Positions 24,268-33,259 of a DNA stretch of 52,797 bases are shown here, in pieces. The stretch is taken from NCBI GenBank assembly GCA_001443445.1, contig LDXN01000014.1, forward strand, positions 1 through 52,797. The letters are read 5' to 3'. The notes beneath the pieces were generated by a model that saw only the letters and a list, made by a program, of their open reading frames with translations, did not search any database and was not told the origin of the DNA. Position 1 is the first letter of the stretch; every line of letters starts with the position of its first letter. Both the position numbers and the translations under genes were made by a program. The stretch is from Candidatus Dadabacteria bacterium CSP1-2. GTDB lineage: Bacteria > Desulfobacterota_D > UBA1144 > Nemesobacterales > CSP1-2.

Positions 24268-25239
24268 TTATGTAAAGTTGCCTCTTTGTCTACCTTCTTT
24301 TACTATACCTAAAAGCTTATTTAATAATCCATTATGAAGAACCGATGCAAGATAAGAAAGAATTTCGGATAATCTTTGAGCGCTTTCTATCTTCATTCTA
24401 AACTCAATATAATTACCCTCAAAAAAAGGAGGATGATGTACAGTTACATCCTTTGGCAGGTTTAGACTTTTTAAACAACCTTTGAACTCTTCTTCAACTC
24501 GAGCTAGCATTGGATATCTCATTAATTTAACTTCACGTCTAAGTAAATCAGTTTTTACATCTCTCTGTCCGATTTTGATCTCAATCTCATCAATAATCTC
24601 CTTAACGTCCCTTTTATCTCTGGCTGTAATATCAATAATCTCTCTTACGACCTCTCTCGTTTCATTGGTATTCATTTTGGACTTTAAAAGCACCCTGTTC
24701 AGTATTTCTATCCTTATAGGACTGGGCATCTCGCTGAGGATAATAACCTGTTCTATGCTAATTTTTTGAGAATAAAAGGCATCCTTTATTTCTCGTTCTA
24801 ATTCTGCGAGTCGCTTATACTTTTCAAAATTTTTCCTCGACGGAACAATCCCTAAAAATGGAAGCACCCTTTGGGTAAGTTCATTCTGTTCTAACCCGCA
24901 AAGTCTTTTAAATTTTAAAAGAAGCTCTGCCCTTTCCATGTCACTAAGTCTTTCTTGGTTTTCATAAAAAACGATTTTCAAACACTCCTCATTTGAGATT
25001 TCGCCAGATTTATAAACCCTTGAAAAAACCTCTTCTATGCCCAATTCCTTGCATGCTTTAAGCCTCTTATATCCAGAGATTATCTGATACACATGATTTT
25101 TGTCTCTTAAGATCGGTGGATTTATAAGACCTATCTCTTTAATTGAATTTAATAGTAAAGGTGAATCTATTCTCGAACCTAGTAAGTATGTATCATCATC
25201 GAAGTCTATTTTTGATATAGGGATGTTGTCTAACTTCAT
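24268..25239 (-). CDS. ParB/Spo0J-like nuclease-domain protein
   Basis: The 323-residue protein starts with a ParB N-terminal domain (KLDNIPISKIDFDDDTYLLGSRID, then NPPILRDKNHVYQIISGYKRLKACKELG, which is the CTP-binding-type box II region) and continues with a helix-turn-helix part (ELTQRVLPFLG, then KISIEQVIILSEM). The C-terminal third, with HHPPFFEGNYIEFRMKIES, is unlike chromosomal ParB. A frame opens at 25275, but GAGGAG eight bases before the ATG at 25239 fixes the start. No parA or parS-like repeats are nearby, so it may be a DNA-binding regulator and not the chromosome segregation ParB. Confidence 0.75.
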   Translation of the reverse strand: MKLDNIPISKIDFDDDTYLLGSRIDSPLLLNSIKEIGLINPPILRDKNHVYQIISGYKRLKACKELGIEEVFSRVYKSGEISNEECLKIVFYENQERLSDMERAELLLKFKRLCGLEQNELTQRVLPFLGIVPSRKNFEKYKRLAELEREIKDAFYSQKISIEQVIILSEMPSPIRIEILNRVLLKSKMNTNETREVVREIIDITARDKRDVKEIIDEIEIKIGQRDVKTDLLRREVKLMRYPMLARVEEEFKGCLKSLNLPKDVTVHHPPFFEGNYIEFRMKIESAQRLSEILSYLASVLHNGLLNKLLGIVKEGRQRGNFT

Positions 25240-25408
25240 GTAACTACTCCTCACAACTAATGTTTGGGGAATCATTAAGCAGAATAAAAATTAAGAGTTA
25301 TAATTCGTTAATAGTGATTCGTAGTTTTGGTATTGTGATTTGCAATCCGCTTTCTCTATACCAGATGCACGATTTACATAACCCAATTCACAACCCACGG
25401 TTACCATT

Positions 25409-26383
25409 CTAAAACACGGTGAGAATTCCGAAAGCGGTTCCAATTGTAGTTAGAGGTGCTAGATCTTCCTGAGTATCAACAGCTTTTTCAACCTTTTTTA
25501 CTGCGTCTTTTGCATCATAGTAAAGCGAGTCGTCGGTGACAAGTTTCCCTATAGTACCCTCCCCCCTGTCTATCCTCTTTAGTATTGAGTTAAGATTCGT
25601 TGCCGCCTCTGTTGCTTGATTATAAAGTGTATCGTCTTTAAGCAATTTCCCGAATGTTCCCTCAGCACTGTTAAGCCTCTTTGCAAGTTGACCTAGATTT
25701 GCCATCGTTTCTTTCGTCTCATTATAGAGGGATTCATCTTTAACGAGCTTTCCCAAGGTGCCCCTTCCCTGTTTTATATCCTCGGAGATTTCATTAAGGT
25801 TAGCAAGGGTATCTCTTGCCTCATTATATAGGGAATCGTCTTTGATTAGCTTTCCAAGTGTTCCTTCACCACGTGCAGCTCCACCTAGCACTGTGTCTAG
25901 TCCATTTAATATGCTACTTATCTTTTCGCTATTATCTGAAAAGACAGATTCGATTGAACTTACCGTTGATTCTACCTTCGCAAGTATTTCACTCACATCA
26001 GCAGGCTCTTGGCTCTGAAGTACGCTTCCCGGTTGCGCAAGCGGACTTTCAGGAGAACCAAATGCAAGGTTGATGTAGCTTGTCCCAAGAAGGCTTGTGA
26101 GTTTAATAGTTGCAAGAGAATCGTTCTTTACAGGGGTTCCCTTCTTTACTTTCAAGGTTACTTCTATCTTACCATCCACTATCTTTATCTTTGAAATCTT
26201 TCCCACTTCAACACCTGATAACTTCACTGGATTTCCCTCTTTAAGCTCGCCAACAGACTTGAAATAGGTTTTTAGTGAATACTCTTTTGTGAAAATAGGA
26301 ATTCCAGCAATGAACTCGAATATTATAAGAAGTATTACTAAAGCCACAACGAAAAAGATACCTACCTTAACCTCTGTTTTCAT
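25409..26383 (-). CDS. mlaD: MlaD-like MCE-domain lipid-transport protein with four 34-residue repeats
   Basis: The periplasmic solute-binding part of an Mla-type transporter, held in the inner membrane by one helix (residues 7-29). The MCE domain covers about 37-110 with VGELKEGNPVKLSGVEVGKI and a hydrophobic pore loop near LLGTSYINL. Beyond an amphipathic helical stretch, four repeats start with GTLGKL-like motifs at 174, 208, 242 and 276, exactly 34 residues apart (consensus GTxGKLxKDDSLYNEAxxxxxNLNxI). The hydrophobic C terminus LTTIGTAFGILTVF may touch a membrane. Its ATG overlaps the mlaF stop (ATGA). Confidence 0.9.
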   Translation of the reverse strand: MKTEVKVGIFFVVALVILLIIFEFIAGIPIFTKEYSLKTYFKSVGELKEGNPVKLSGVEVGKISKIKIVDGKIEVTLKVKKGTPVKNDSLATIKLTSLLGTSYINLAFGSPESPLAQPGSVLQSQEPADVSEILAKVESTVSSIESVFSDNSEKISSILNGLDTVLGGAARGEGTLGKLIKDDSLYNEARDTLANLNEISEDIKQGRGTLGKLVKDESLYNETKETMANLGQLAKRLNSAEGTFGKLLKDDTLYNQATEAATNLNSILKRIDRGEGTIGKLVTDDSLYYDAKDAVKKVEKAVDTQEDLAPLTTIGTAFGILTVF

Positions 26384-27198
26384 AGCCTTGTACCTCCTTC
26401 TTCCCTTTCAAACTGCGTGGTTATAAACTTCCTTACAAGCGGATTTGTACTTCTGTCAATCTCCTGTGGAGCCCCTACTTCTATAATTTGCCCTTCATCA
26501 AGTACTGCGATTCTATCTGCAATATAATAGGCTAGGTCAATATCGTGTGTCACTACGATTTGTGTAACCTCAACGTGTTTTCTAAGATTTAGTATAGCAT
26601 CACCTATTGTCCGAGCCATCATAGGGTCAAGCTCTGAAGTTGGCTCATCAACAAGAATAAGGTCAGGGTTCATCGCAATGGCGCGAGCGATCGCTACCCT
26701 TTTTTTCATACCTCCACTGAGCTCCGAGGGCATATTATTTTCCTTCCCCTCAAGACCGACAATACTGAGTGTATGAGAAACAATTTGGCTTATAGTACTT
26801 TCATCATCAAACAGTCTATGTTCCCTTAAGTAGAGGCTTATATTGTCTGCAACTGTTAGTGAATTAAACAGCGCCGAGGACTGAAACACCATAGCAAACC
26901 TGTGCTTCTTTCTTACCTCAGGATCGTTGACATCCATTCCGTTAATTAGAATCTCTCCTGAGTCTGGTTCTTCAAGTCCGATTATGTGACGAAGGAGCAC
27001 GCTTTTCCCCGATCCCGTTTTTCCTATGACAACGAGCGTCTCACCTGGATTAACCTCCAAATCCAAATCCCTCAGGACTTGATTATTGCCAAAGGATTTA
27101 TTTAATTTGATTAACTTTACCCCTACAGGGATATTCTGTCTGTAGTTAGATCCGGTATCTAACTTTATTTCATCTGTTGTTTCGGCTCTTATACCCAT
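26380..27198 (-). CDS. mlaF: MlaF-like ABC transporter ATPase
   Basis: The cytosolic ATPase that drives phospholipid movement by an MCE transporter. The 272-residue protein shows Walker A VVIGKTGSGKSVLLRHIIGL, the Q-loop region MVFQSSALFNSLTVADNI, the signature LSGGMKKRVAIARAIAMNPDLILVDEPTSELDP (continuing into Walker B and D loop) and the switch histidine in VVTHDID. MKKRV and PTSELDP are typical for the Mla/Mkl subfamily. It lies between mlaE and mlaD on one operon. No STAS-domain mlaB follows, which suggests a three-gene core transporter. Confidence 0.94.
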   Translation of the reverse strand: MGIRAETTDEIKLDTGSNYRQNIPVGVKLIKLNKSFGNNQVLRDLDLEVNPGETLVVIGKTGSGKSVLLRHIIGLEEPDSGEILINGMDVNDPEVRKKHRFAMVFQSSALFNSLTVADNISLYLREHRLFDDESTISQIVSHTLSIVGLEGKENNMPSELSGGMKKRVAIARAIAMNPDLILVDEPTSELDPMMARTIGDAILNLRKHVEVTQIVVTHDIDLAYYIADRIAVLDEGQIIEVGAPQEIDRSTNPLVRKFITTQFEREEGGTRL

Positions 27199-27223
27199 GG
27201 TCTGATTTCCATTTAATTAAAGG

Positions 27224-27991
27224 CTAATCTAAATTAAGCAAGATTAAAAGCCTGGTAATAAAATAATCAAAAACCAAAATCAATATAAACGATAAAACTA
27301 CTGCTCTCGTGACTGAAGTCCCTATTTCTCTCGGACCTCCCTTAGTCTTAAGTCCTACGTAGCAACAGACTGTTGAAATTATTATACCAAATACCGTAGC
27401 CTTAGCTAAGCCATTTAGGACATCAGAAAAATCTACTAGCTCAGAGAGATTTCTATAATACACGCTAAAAGGAACATTAATATCTGAATTTACCGATGAA
27501 ACTACAGCACCGCCAAACCACCCTATCACATCCATGTATATTACAAGAAGGGGAAGAGCGATAAAGCATGCAATGAACCTGGGCATTACAAGAAATCGCA
27601 CAGGATTAATATCCATAGTCTTAAGCGCATCTATCTCCTGATAAACACTCATAGAACCAAGTTCAGCAGCCATCGCCGAGCCTATTCTACCTGCAACAAG
27701 CACAGAAGCCATAACAGGACCCAGTTCTTTTACAAATGATAACCCAACGATCCCCCCGATATTTTCTTCGATTCCAAACTGAGCAAGGGTGGGACCAGAT
27801 TGGAGCGCAAGCACGCCGCCGATAAATAGTGAGATAAGAGCAGCCACTGGGAGTGTCTGATTTCCGATTTCTAGCATCTGTCTAAATATCTTCTCTCGAT
27901 TACTAAGAGCAGCCTTGCACCAAAAGATGCTCTCCATAAGAAGCTGAAGAATCTCTCCAGTGGTATAAAAAAAAGCTGTTATGCTATTCAT
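27224..27991 (-). CDS. mlaE: MlaE-like permease
   Basis: The integral membrane subunit of the MCE transporter, 255 residues with five to six hydrophobic helices. Family motifs are seen: LPVAALISLFIGGVLALQSGPTLAQFGIE, GLSFVKELGPVMASVLVAGRIGSAMAAELGSM and EIDALKTMDINPVRFLVMPRFIACFIALPLL, typical of MlaE proteins. A frame starts at 28009 (MRRFEQM), but those codons themselves form the SD AGGAGG, nine bases before the ATG at 27991, so that start is chosen. It overlaps the end of the upstream WPLF-repeat gene by 8 bp, which implies translational coupling. Confidence 0.93.
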   Translation of the reverse strand: MNSITAFFYTTGEILQLLMESIFWCKAALSNREKIFRQMLEIGNQTLPVAALISLFIGGVLALQSGPTLAQFGIEENIGGIVGLSFVKELGPVMASVLVAGRIGSAMAAELGSMSVYQEIDALKTMDINPVRFLVMPRFIACFIALPLLVIYMDVIGWFGGAVVSSVNSDINVPFSVYYRNLSELVDFSDVLNGLAKATVFGIIISTVCCYVGLKTKGGPREIGTSVTRAVVLSFILILVFDYFITRLLILLNLD

Positions 27992-29483
27992 CTGTTCGAA
28001 CCTCCTCATCTGTGTTTTCTTGAGAAGAAATGTTAATTGGTATGTAAAATAATTTTATAGTTTTCTTATAATGGTCAGATTTATAACCAAAGAGTCCTCC
28101 TAGAAAATAAATCTTTGATTCATCCTCCCAGTCCTTGTAAGAAAAGATAGGAATTATAGGTTGTAAATTTATTTTTATACCTTCCTTTCCACTTTCACTT
28201 TTAAACATATTCCATAGAAAAGATGAAGTTTTTCTTCCATCATTATATCTTTTCCACTGGTATAACCTCCAGAAAGAAGAATAGTTTCTTTCTATACCCT
28301 CGTTGTATGAGAGAAACGGTTCAAGGATAGAAAGGAAATTAAAACTCAGATTACCCTCTCTGTCCCTTTTGTAACTAAATAGTGGCCAAAAGTCTATCCT
28401 TCTTCCGCTTTTTCCTCCTTCAATAATCGGCTCCTCTTTTATATCTGAATAGAGAATAAAAAGAACGCTGTTTCTTGTTCTTTTATAATCCTCAAATGTT
28501 CCTCTATCATATCTATAAAGTGGCCATAGAAAGAAACCCTCTTCGTCCTTCTCGCTTTTCTCACTTGAATATAAGGGGAAGATTCTTGTTTCTTCCTCCT
28601 CCTTTCCTCTTGTAAAGTTAAAAAAAGGCCAAGGCACATCCCACCTTTCTATTCCCTTTTTCTTGTCCACAAGGTGGTTAAAAAAAGGCCAGAGATAAGT
28701 GGTTTGGCTTCTCTGATCTGATTCTACAACAGAATAGAAAGGCAAAACTGAAAGTGACCTTATCTCCTCACCATAAAAGACCCTTCTCTTGGAGGCGAAT
28801 ACAGGCCAGAGGGCAAATTTTTCATCAAACGACCCTTCTTTTTTTCTATACCCAAAAAGGGGCCAGAATTTAAACCCCTTTTGACCACCACCCGTGTAAT
28901 AACCAAAAAACGGCCAGAGGAAACTATAGTTAGTAGCCTCATCCTTTTTAGTCCTAAGAAAAAGTGGAAAAAGCAAAAAGTTAATTTCGTCCCTCGCAAA
29001 TTTATTTTTTAAATTTCCATAAATAGGAAATAAAGCAAAGTAGCTATCATTTTCATCTTCTGCATTTTTACCGAAAATAAACGGAAAAAGGTGAAATTCA
29101 TTCTCCACAAATCCACTCCTTGTTTGAACTGTTTCGTAAAAAAGAAGGTAGAAAAAAAATTGAAATCTCCTGTCATTTTCCCTCCTGTCATAAGTAGCAA
29201 CTGGGTAGAGAAAATCGAATTCTGTAGAATCCTTTTCCGTATCCTCTACCAGATAAAACAATGGATGAAAACCATACTCAAACCTTGTTTCGGTTTTTTT
29301 TGAAGTTATGAATGGGCCTAGAGCATCTACTTCTTGAGTCTGCTGAGTTTTATCTTGATCACTATCGAAAAGTGGGCCTAAACTGAAATCCTCTTCTTCT
29401 GAAGAAGAATTTTCTCCAATAAAGAATAAAATAAGTAAACAGATATAGAAACTATATGATAACCATTTAAGTATTTGAAACAT
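27984..29483 (-). CDS. WPLF-repeat beta-rich envelope protein, unknown; coupled to mlaE
   Basis: The 499-residue protein starts with a hydrophobic export signal (about residues 6-22). The rest is about 20 degenerate repeats of 17-24 residues, each with a core [FWL]-P-[LFV]-[FY] followed by a charged turn: HPLF 73, FPFI 133, FPIY 152, FPLF 172, WPFF 190, WPLF 207, WPVF 226, WPFF 265, WPFF 285, FPLY 302, WPLY 320, WPLF 366, and weaker copies to 481. Alternating aromatic strands and acidic turns suggest a beta-barrel or beta-solenoid in the envelope. The SD of mlaE lies inside its 3' end. I know no assigned function; a role with the lipid transporter is inferred from position only. Confidence 0.8.
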   Translation of the reverse strand: MFQILKWLSYSFYICLLILFFIGENSSSEEEDFSLGPLFDSDQDKTQQTQEVDALGPFITSKKTETRFEYGFHPLFYLVEDTEKDSTEFDFLYPVATYDRRENDRRFQFFFYLLFYETVQTRSGFVENEFHLFPFIFGKNAEDENDSYFALFPIYGNLKNKFARDEINFLLFPLFLRTKKDEATNYSFLWPFFGYYTGGGQKGFKFWPLFGYRKKEGSFDEKFALWPVFASKRRVFYGEEIRSLSVLPFYSVVESDQRSQTTYLWPFFNHLVDKKKGIERWDVPWPFFNFTRGKEEEETRIFPLYSSEKSEKDEEGFFLWPLYRYDRGTFEDYKRTRNSVLFILYSDIKEEPIIEGGKSGRRIDFWPLFSYKRDREGNLSFNFLSILEPFLSYNEGIERNYSSFWRLYQWKRYNDGRKTSSFLWNMFKSESGKEGIKINLQPIIPIFSYKDWEDESKIYFLGGLFGYKSDHYKKTIKLFYIPINISSQENTDEEVRTDE

Positions 29484-29533
29484 GGGTATTTAACTCTAAC
29501 TTCAAAAGAATAGAAAATCTAGGAAAATTTTCT

Positions 29534-29561
29534 GTAGGGGCGAGCGGCCGCTTGCCCCTAC
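29534..29561. repeat. Palindromic repeat, GTAGGGGC family
   Basis: GTAGGGGCGAGCGG (29534-29547) faces CCGCTTGCCCCTAC (29548-29561) with one G-T mismatch, so RNA from the plus strand would pair over all 14 bp. It lies seven bases past the 3' end of alr and before the WPLF gene, both on the minus strand. Confidence 0.85.
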
Positions 29562-29567
29562 TAACCA

Positions 29568-30656
29568 TCAAATATAAACCCGAGGAACCCTTTTCCCTGT
29601 TATTGAAAAGATTTCGTAAGGGATCGTATCTGCCCATCTAGCAACATCCTCTGCTGAAACCATCTCGTCACCAAAAAGCACTACTTCATCTCCAGCCATT
29701 ACTCCTGGCACCTCTGTTGAATCAACCATAGTCATATCCATGCAAACAGTACCTACAACAGGTGCGGTAAAGCCTCTTATTGACACCCTAGCACGATTTG
29801 AAAGCCTTCTCATGTATCCATCCGCATAGCCAATAGGAAGAGTTGCAATTATTGATGGTCTTGATGCTATGAATGTTCCTCCGTAGCTTACTGGTGTTCC
29901 TGCAGTAATGCGCTTTAACTGGGTAATCCTTGTCTTCAGCTTCATTACAGGCTTTAGTTCAAAATCACCCATTCTTCCAGCGCCGTATAGCATTATTCCA
30001 GGTCTGACAAGATTCATATGAGATTCAGGAAACCTCTGAATTGCCGCACTATTTGCCGAGTGGATGTATTTAGGGTTTAACCCGGCTTGATTAATAAGAG
30101 AAAGCATCACATTAAAAACCGAAATCTGCTCTAACGTTGGTTCACTCGAATTCAAATCTGCATTTGCAAAATGGGTGAAAACTCCCTCTAATTCAAGATT
30201 TCTAAAATTTAGGAGATTTTCAAGAAAATCACAGATCTCACCCACACACACACCCAGTCTGCTCATTCCTGTATCAACCTTTAAATGATACCTAACCTTC
30301 TTGCCTATCTTTTCTGCATATGTATTAATGGCATGAGCAGAAGCTAAGGAAAACAAAGAAGGGATCAAATTGTTCTTAACCATAGCCTCAACCTCATCTG
30401 GCTGAATTCCACCGAGTAATAATATTGGAGCATCTATACCGGAATCCCTAAGTTCGAGGGCCTCTTCGACAGTTGCAACCCCAAGCAAGTTAGAACCTGA
30501 TTCGATCAATGCTTTTGATACATTAACTGAACCGTGTCCGTAGGCATCGGCCTTTACTACTGAGATGACACCAACATCCTTACCCACGATTCGCTTCACT
30601 TGAAGAAAATTTGATTTTAGCGAATTGATATCTATCTCGGCCCAGGTAGGTCGCAT
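29568..30656 (-). CDS. alr: Alanine racemase
   Basis: Alr makes D-alanine for peptidoglycan with pyridoxal phosphate. The 362 residues are a full-length fold type III enzyme. Lys35 in VSVVKADAYGHG (read ISVVKADAYGHG here) is the PLP lysine. LKVDTGMSRLG, HSANSAAIQRFP, VRPGIMLYG and the second active-site region LPIGYADGYMRRLSN, then VVGTVCMDMTMVD, follow. The oligomer-forming C-terminal beta domain is complete. Flanking palindromes stand at both ends of the gene. The start MRPTWAEIDINSL is standard. Confidence 0.96.
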   Translation of the reverse strand: MRPTWAEIDINSLKSNFLQVKRIVGKDVGVISVVKADAYGHGSVNVSKALIESGSNLLGVATVEEALELRDSGIDAPILLLGGIQPDEVEAMVKNNLIPSLFSLASAHAINTYAEKIGKKVRYHLKVDTGMSRLGVCVGEICDFLENLLNFRNLELEGVFTHFANADLNSSEPTLEQISVFNVMLSLINQAGLNPKYIHSANSAAIQRFPESHMNLVRPGIMLYGAGRMGDFELKPVMKLKTRITQLKRITAGTPVSYGGTFIASRPSIIATLPIGYADGYMRRLSNRARVSIRGFTAPVVGTVCMDMTMVDSTEVPGVMAGDEVVLFGDEMVSAEDVARWADTIPYEIFSITGKRVPRVYI

Positions 30657-30662
30657 AATTAA

Positions 30663-30687
30663 GTAGGGGCGAACCTAGTGTTCGCCC
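30663..30687. repeat. Palindromic repeat, GTAGGGGC family
   Basis: After GTAG, GGGCGAAC (30667-30674) and GTTCGCCC (30680-30687) pair perfectly around CTAGT. The outer part GTAGGGGC is shared with 29534, but the inner arm bases and loop differ. It lies immediately upstream of alr. Confidence 0.8.
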
Positions 30688-30731
30688 ATAAATAGATATA
30701 ACCCTCTGATTACTTTAAGGTCAAGATGGTT

Positions 30732-32270
30732 TTAATCTAGACTGAGAAAAATACCTCTAGCATCCTTAGATGTGAGATTTGATATGGCGGTTACTTTATC
30801 GCTAAATTTTTTAAGTGATTCCACCGTTTCTCTACCTGTTAAATCAATAAGCACGGAAAACACCTTGAATTTGAGCTTATTTTTTTTATCAAGAAAAGCA
30901 TTAAGCCACTCATCCCTAACGTCGCATTCGCCATCCGTAATGAAAACAATATCTCCTCTTTTAAACCTTGACTCTTTAAGAAACTCCAAGGCCTTATCAA
31001 GAGGATCCTCAAAATCAGTTCCTCCACCTGGAAAATACCCCGCAAGCTCGATTATGTCTTCATCTTTCATTCTCCAGTTATCTTTCACTCCAGAGCCAAA
31101 AACCTTAAGCGGTGTTCCTTTTGAAGAAAACACAATCACACAAAATTTTCTTCTCTGTCTTCTAGCAATCTCGAGAAGACTCAAGCACACCGCTTTTGCC
31201 CACATTTCCTTGTGTCCCTCCATTGAAGAGCTCCCATCAACACATACAACAAGTGGACCCCTACCCTTTTCTTCTTTTAGATAGTATTGAAGAAGCCTTC
31301 CCTCGATTAACCTTTTTAGAAAATCCTTTCGTAATGCTTTGTGTCTTAGAAATGATAACTCTGCTGGAATAATCCTCCCTATGTCATTTCCAAGCGAAAT
31401 GTCATAGACTTCGCTTCCCCTTTTTGACCAGATTTTTCTTCTTGAGGAAAACATCTCTTCTTTAAGGCTTCCTACTAAAAGAGCAAGTTTTCTCAGTTTC
31501 TCGTTTTTAAATAGTTTCTCCGCAAGATCTAGCTTCTCTCCAATGGGTTTTTCTTCCGGCATTCCCATCGAGGCACCCCACTCCATAAGTTCTTTCTCTA
31601 CCTCGTCAACCCTCTCCGACGTCTGCCTTGAGGAAGACCGGACGAGATTTTGAAGCTTTAAATCCATCCGTTCGAGTTTTTCTTTTTGCTCTTTTTGAAG
31701 GTCTTTCAGCTCTCCCTCCTGAGACCTTAGCTCAAACTGGGTTTTTTTCTTTCCTTCTTTAAGAGATTTATTGGATGATTTTTTCTTTTCAATTTCTTCC
31801 CAGGTCTCGACCTCATCTTTGAGCTCGTCTAAATTCTCTTCAGCTTTTTCAAGCTCCCACTCTTTAATAAGCGACTTTTCAGAGAGTCCTTCTTCGGATT
31901 TCACCCATTTAATTATCTCTCCTCCTAAAGTAAGTGTAGCAATAGCGGAATTAAAATCGTTGAGAATTGTCTCCTCTCTTAACTCTTTATAATCTTCACT
32001 TGAAATAGCCTTCTCAATGAGCTTTCTACCCATAAGCACACTTCTTTTAACCTCGTCTTCAGGCAGAGTTATGACGTTATACTTATAGAAGCTTGCAAAT
32101 AAATCCAGAATCAAAGAGCGGAAATTAGGCAGGAGGTGTGAGCCTCGCTCAATAAGGTTCCTGAGTTCCTCAGACGTGGCTTCAAGTTCTCCGAAAAGCT
32201 CCCTGTCAAAAGAATCCGTTTCTATATTTTGGTTAGATTTCCTATTTTCCACACTATTAAGGTAACACAC
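30732..32270 (-). CDS. VWA-domain protein with long coiled coil (CoxE/YehP-like)
   Basis: A 512-residue cytosolic protein. The first 150 residues are helical, followed by a highly charged coiled coil at about 140-235 (EKAEENLDELKDEVETWEEI and KQKEKLERMDLKLQNLVR-like stretches). The VWA domain begins near 335 with the MIDAS motif VVCVDGSSSMEGHKEMWAKA and has FPGGGTDFEDPLDKALEFL and GDIVFITDGECDVRDEW for the remaining metal contacts. Such proteins usually act with a MoxR AAA ATPase, but none is in the window. The frame opens at GTG; an internal GTG six codons later is possible, and no SD is seen. Confidence 0.82.
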   Translation of the reverse strand: MCYLNSVENRKSNQNIETDSFDRELFGELEATSEELRNLIERGSHLLPNFRSLILDLFASFYKYNVITLPEDEVKRSVLMGRKLIEKAISSEDYKELREETILNDFNSAIATLTLGGEIIKWVKSEEGLSEKSLIKEWELEKAEENLDELKDEVETWEEIEKKKSSNKSLKEGKKKTQFELRSQEGELKDLQKEQKEKLERMDLKLQNLVRSSSRQTSERVDEVEKELMEWGASMGMPEEKPIGEKLDLAEKLFKNEKLRKLALLVGSLKEEMFSSRRKIWSKRGSEVYDISLGNDIGRIIPAELSFLRHKALRKDFLKRLIEGRLLQYYLKEEKGRGPLVVCVDGSSSMEGHKEMWAKAVCLSLLEIARRQRRKFCVIVFSSKGTPLKVFGSGVKDNWRMKDEDIIELAGYFPGGGTDFEDPLDKALEFLKESRFKRGDIVFITDGECDVRDEWLNAFLDKKNKLKFKVFSVLIDLTGRETVESLKKFSDKVTAISNLTSKDARGIFLSLD

Positions 32271-32500
32271 GTTAGATATTGCATCAATTCAAACCCATTG
32301 CGGTATATCACAAATGAGAATATTATGGATAGAGACGGATTGATGATATCAACAATGGAGTAAGAAAATCAGGCAGATGATTCAAACGTCTGAGAAGATC
32401 ACAAATTTTAATGGTGGAAATTCACCTACGCTCGGCAATCAGCCCTTTCACTCTGATAAAAAGAAAAGATAAAACGGTTTCAGACAAGCAGGAGAGACAA

Positions 32501-33111
32501 ATGGCGCACATAAACAAATTTGAAAATGCTTTGGATGAGCTATTTAAGAAGCGTACATCCTGGCTGCGTTCGGCTATTGGTCGGAAAAAAACTGGCCCTC
32601 CTCCTAAAATTACAAGAAGGTTTGTGAAAAACGGAATTTCAAATTTACAAGAAATTGCATCAAATGCTTTAGCAAATAAGCTAGCCAAATCAGAATTTAA
32701 TAAGCACGCTCTTGGAAAAAGAGCTTGGCATATTAAAGGTTTTGGCATTGATGAAAAAAAGAGTTTGTTCGAAGAATGGTTTAAAAAATAATTTCCAAAA
32801 TTAATAAATTGTATTTATGTTTTTTGGGGAAATGAAAAATGTATATATGTCGGGAGAACAACAGTCTATGGAGGAAGGCGTCCCTCGTCTCATTTTATCA
32901 AATTTTGGTTTAAGGATGTAAAACGAATTGATATTTTCCCATCTGAACCCGCAAGCCAAACGCCGAAACTCGAATGCCTTGCTATTCATCACTTTGACCC
33001 AGTACGAAACAAGAAAAAGCAGCAACAAAGAAATGGACGAAAAAATGTCCTTTGTGTGCCATCCATAAAAATATAGAAGAAGAGTTAAGAAAAAGTTTTA
33101 AACTGAAATAG
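32501..33111 (+). pseudogene. Broken GIY-YIG nuclease-domain gene
   Basis: From the ATG at 32501 (AGGAG SD upstream) a frame codes 96 residues ending FEEWFKK and stops at TAA (32789-32791). The same frame continues with FPKLINCIYVFWGNEKCIYVGRT, a GIY-YIG-like start, then GGRRPSSHF and PKLECLAIHHFDPVRNKKKQQ. A second lesion in the A run near 33040 shifts the frame; the next frame gives CPLCAIHKNIEEELRKSF and ends at 33111. Read through, the gene would be about 200 residues with a nuclease-like domain and a terminal CxxC. Two lesions make it a pseudogene, barring sequencing errors. Confidence 0.72.
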
Positions 33112-33259
33112 GTAGCAATAAGGGCAGGCTATAGACGAGCAAAGAAATAAAGGCTTTCGAAAAAGTTATACAGACTTAAAAAGGACGACCTTTGCCTAAT
33201 ATGAAGGTATGCTAATCTTAATCCGTGGGACATAAAACAAAAGAAAGGAGGTAAAAAAC

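Noticed and set aside
24268-25239. Chromosomal parABS partition locus
   Set aside because: No parA, no parS-like 16-bp palindromes near it, and the C-terminal part differs from chromosomal ParB.
32422-32748. Minus-strand frame over the GIY-YIG pseudogene
   Set aside because: The plus strand has an SD, an ATG and homologous-looking domains; the minus frame is its shadow.
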